16,469 nt of DNA from PALSA-1006 sp037140475 (GTDB lineage: Bacteria > Pseudomonadota > Gammaproteobacteria > Burkholderiales > Gallionellaceae). The position numbers and the translations under genes were made by a program. Positions 15,039 through 16,469 of this stretch are shown here, piece after piece. The notes beneath the pieces were generated by a model. The model was given only the letters and a program-made list of their open reading frames with translations, was not told where the DNA came from and made no database searches. Location: contig JBAXEJ010000053.1 of assembly GCA_037140475.1 (NCBI GenBank), positions 1 to 16,469 on the forward strand, given 5' to 3'. The stretch's first letter is position 1; each line of letters starts with the position of its first letter.

Positions 15039-15064
15039 AACATTAAAACTTTTAACCTTATAAT
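15037..15064 (+). promoter_or_regulatory. Putative promoter of the hemerythrin-LuxR gene
   Basis: A perfect -10 box TATAAT (15059-15064) with a poor -35 (TGAACA at 15037-15042, 4/6, 16-base spacer) that touches the palindromic operator. A weak -35 next to an operator is typical of an activator-dependent promoter. The predicted leader is about 29 bases. Confidence 0.6.
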
Positions 15065-15099
15065 GCAGATACTTAGCAAGTTTCTTACCTCTGAATAAG

Positions 15100-15873
15100 A
15101 TGACAATCAGCCTCACCGGTCACGCCGAAATAGATCAACAGCATGAGCTTCTCGAAAACACAGTCGGGCGGTTGGAGTTATTTTGTTCCGAAGCAAATCA
15201 CAATCCAGACGCCACTTGTAAGGGCTGCAGCTCTTTTAAGCAAAAGCGCTGCAGCTCAGTGCTGGCTACGATTACAAGCGAGTTGTCGGCGTTTCTCTCT
15301 GGCCATTCAGCCTATGAAGAAAAAATGATGGAGTTGTTGCCTGACAATCCCAGTTGCCAAGCGCATGTAAAAGCCCACAAGTCTGCCCATGAAGGAATTG
15401 CAAAACAATTGAGGAAGCTCTCATTGCGGATTGCCAAGGAAAGTCCCCGCGATGTAAGCATTGTGATGAGACGAATAGTGGGTGATTGGCTAGGCGATCA
15501 CAGCACGTTATTTGATACTCGCTTAGTAAGCCTCGTCAAAGTTGATTCGACCAAGATTGATTTTGATGGGGAGCTCGTCATGATGCTAGATGAGTATGTC
15601 TTTCCAAACCGCCCCACAAAGTCAAACGCATCGATGAGAGTCAAAGGGGTATTGCAGGTAAAAAAGCTTGAAACTCGAGGACGCTTTGAGTCACTTTCAC
15701 TCGCCCAACGTAAAGTCTTCTGGCTTGTCGTTGGAGGAAAAACCACCCGTGAAATTGGCCAAATGCTGAATGTCTCGGTCAATACGATAAAGACCCACCG
15801 TGCTGCGATCTTTAACAAAATGGAAGTAAAAACGGCACTTGAATTGGTCAAGAAGGCCGACCTGCTTCGCTAG
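15100..15873 (+). CDS. Hemerythrin-LuxR one-component transcriptional regulator
   Basis: A 257-residue cytoplasmic protein. Residues 1-145 form a bacteriohemerythrin-type four-helix domain in which all seven expected di-iron ligands can be picked out: His15 (EIDQQH), His69 and Glu73 (HSAYEEKMM), His93 and His97 (HKSAH), His134 and Asp139 (HSTLFD). An insert between helices carries Cys40-x2-Cys43-x7-Cys51. After a linker (about 150-193), residues about 195-250 form a LuxR/FixJ/GerE helix-turn-helix (LSLAQRKVFWLVVGGKTTREIGQMLNVSVNTIKTHRAAIFNKM). Hemerythrins bind O2 or NO at the di-iron site, so a gas- or redox-sensing regulator without a separate kinase is the simplest reading. The ATG at 15100 has no strong ribosome site, but a stop at 15073 and the immediate start of the domain fix it. 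A 20-bp palindrome sits upstream, and it is divergent from the GAF-HD-GYP gene. Confidence 0.93.
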   Translation: MTISLTGHAEIDQQHELLENTVGRLELFCSEANHNPDATCKGCSSFKQKRCSSVLATITSELSAFLSGHSAYEEKMMELLPDNPSCQAHVKAHKSAHEGIAKQLRKLSLRIAKESPRDVSIVMRRIVGDWLGDHSTLFDTRLVSLVKVDSTKIDFDGELVMMLDEYVFPNRPTKSNASMRVKGVLQVKKLETRGRFESLSLAQRKVFWLVVGGKTTREIGQMLNVSVNTIKTHRAAIFNKMEVKTALELVKKADLLR

Positions 15874-16301
15874 CTCCAGCCTAATTCACGCAGCAGGGCA
15901 AGCAGTATGATTAGCAGCGTCAACAGCAGCTTACGGGTTGAGAAGTCCTGGTTGCATCTGACAGGTTATGGCGTGTCAGCGACGGCCAATTAATCAAATT
16001 GTTAAATCCCAGAGGATCGCCATAGTGTCCTCGACACCTGCCTTGAGCGTCAATAGTTTACTTCGTGATGCTGTCATTGAACCTTCAATAAGGGGGGCGC
16101 AAAGTTGACTGATTGCAATGCTCACGTTGGGTCGAATCGGTGAGGTGATCATCGTCCGTAGTTGGGCTGTTTGATTTTTTACTGGTGACTGATTGCTATC
16201 TGGCAGGCAAATCGAGCGGATGAACTCACAGGACGAAGGCGACAGTCGCACGAATCTCATGAATAATCGTAGCTAGGACCTAAATTACCTTGTCCGCCGC
16301 A
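15874..16301. other. Intergenic region between regulator gene and nadE
   Basis: 428 bases without a convincing gene. A minus-strand frame of 88 codons (15994-16260) has no ribosome site and no recognisable similarity, so I do not call it. A short minus-strand frame with a hydrophobic run (RKLLLTLLIILLALLRELG, around 15870-15930) may be the relic of a membrane protein end. No tRNA, integrase, terminator or long repeat is seen. If genes were inserted between nadE and glnB, the right boundary should lie here. Confidence 0.4.
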
Positions 16302-16469
16302 TTAAAAATTGTCTTGATAACGCACGGTAATTGGATAGCGCCAATCTTTACCAAAACCGCGGTCAGTGATGCGTACTCCAACAGGTGCTTGGCGGCGCTT
16401 GTATTCGTTGATGCGAATTAATTTTACGACGCGCATCACATCAGCCTCGGCATAACCACGACTAATAAT
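16302..16469 (-). CDS. nadE: NAD synthetase, glutamine-dependent type, C-terminal fragment (cut by window edge)
   Basis: The last 55 codons of a minus-strand gene run off the window edge; the stop TAA is at 16302-16304. The tail reads RGYAEADVMRVVKLIRINEY, then KRRQAPVGVRITDRGFGKDW and RYPITVRY, which is the conserved end of NAD+ synthetase (NadE), including the KRRQAP.GVR and RDWRYPI-type signatures. NadE converts nicotinate adenine dinucleotide to NAD+ using ATP and, in the fused glutaminase form, glutamine. The tail fits the glutamine-dependent form usually found beside glnB, but the glutaminase domain is outside the window. The gene that would normally follow it, glnB, lies 12.8 kb downstream on the same strand. 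Confidence 0.88.
   Translation of the reverse strand: MISRGYAEADVMRVVKLIRINEYKRRQAPVGVRITDRGFGKDWRYPITVRYQDNF

Noticed and set aside
15870..15963. Short minus-strand frame with a hydrophobic run and LRELGWS end
   Set aside because: Its stop overlaps the regulator's stop, and no start with a ribosome site is present; at most a relic.
15994..16260. 88-codon minus-strand frame next to nadE
   Set aside because: No Shine-Dalgarno before its ATG and composition not protein-like in any family I know.

Overview
The window (about 16.5 kb, moderate GC) looks like the chromosome of a betaproteobacterium, probably in the Nitrosomonadales/Gallionellaceae-Methylophilaceae sphere. The basis is a canonical GlnB PII protein, the C-terminus of a glutamine-type NAD synthetase, and GAF/GGDEF/EAL and chemoreceptor architectures typical of that group. 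The taxonomic call is an inference from protein style; no rRNA or other marker is present.

Layout. 146-535 (+) is a small SpoIIAA/STAS-like hypothetical protein. It converges with a Ser/Thr kinase-HDOD-GAF fusion (702-3062, -), which lies just downstream of glnB (3135-3473, -). 3474-4522 holds a glnB promoter, possible tiny ORFs, a small two-helix membrane protein (3959-4168, +) and a very good sigma-28 (FliA) promoter match. 4523-6163 (+) is a chemoreceptor with almost no periplasmic part and a C-terminal cytoplasmic sensor-like domain. It is followed in the same frame by the relic C-terminus of a GGDEF domain (6164-6385). 6418-6813 (+) is an unrecognised Cys-containing protein. 6870-9455 (+) is a heme-c sensor (Tll0287-like)-GAF-GGDEF-EAL protein whose start region carries six copies of a heptanucleotide repeat. 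Three minus-strand genes follow: dCache-HAMP-PAS3-GGDEF (9484-12183), a double-HD HD-GYP protein (12271-13563) and a GAF-HD-GYP protein (13692-14879). Divergent from them is a hemerythrin-LuxR fusion regulator (15100-15873, +) with a perfect 20-bp palindrome placed at about -42.5 of its predicted promoter. The window ends in the 3' end of nadE (16302-16469, -).

How it fits together. nadE and glnB are commonly neighbours in proteobacteria, and PII is known to regulate glutamine-dependent NadE. Here both lie on the minus strand in the expected order but are separated by about 12.8 kb filled almost entirely with cyclic-di-GMP and chemotaxis genes. I read this as a signalling island lodged between nadE and glnB. 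Its inputs look redox/oxygen related (c-type heme, di-iron hemerythrin) as well as small-molecule related (dCache, PAS, GAF). Its outputs are c-di-GMP synthesis (two GGDEF proteins), c-di-GMP breakdown (one EAL, two HD-GYP), flagellar chemotaxis and one transcription factor. The most interesting points are the likely phase-variable heptamer repeat, the hemerythrin-LuxR regulator with its self-adjacent operator, and the island interrupting the nadE-glnB pair.
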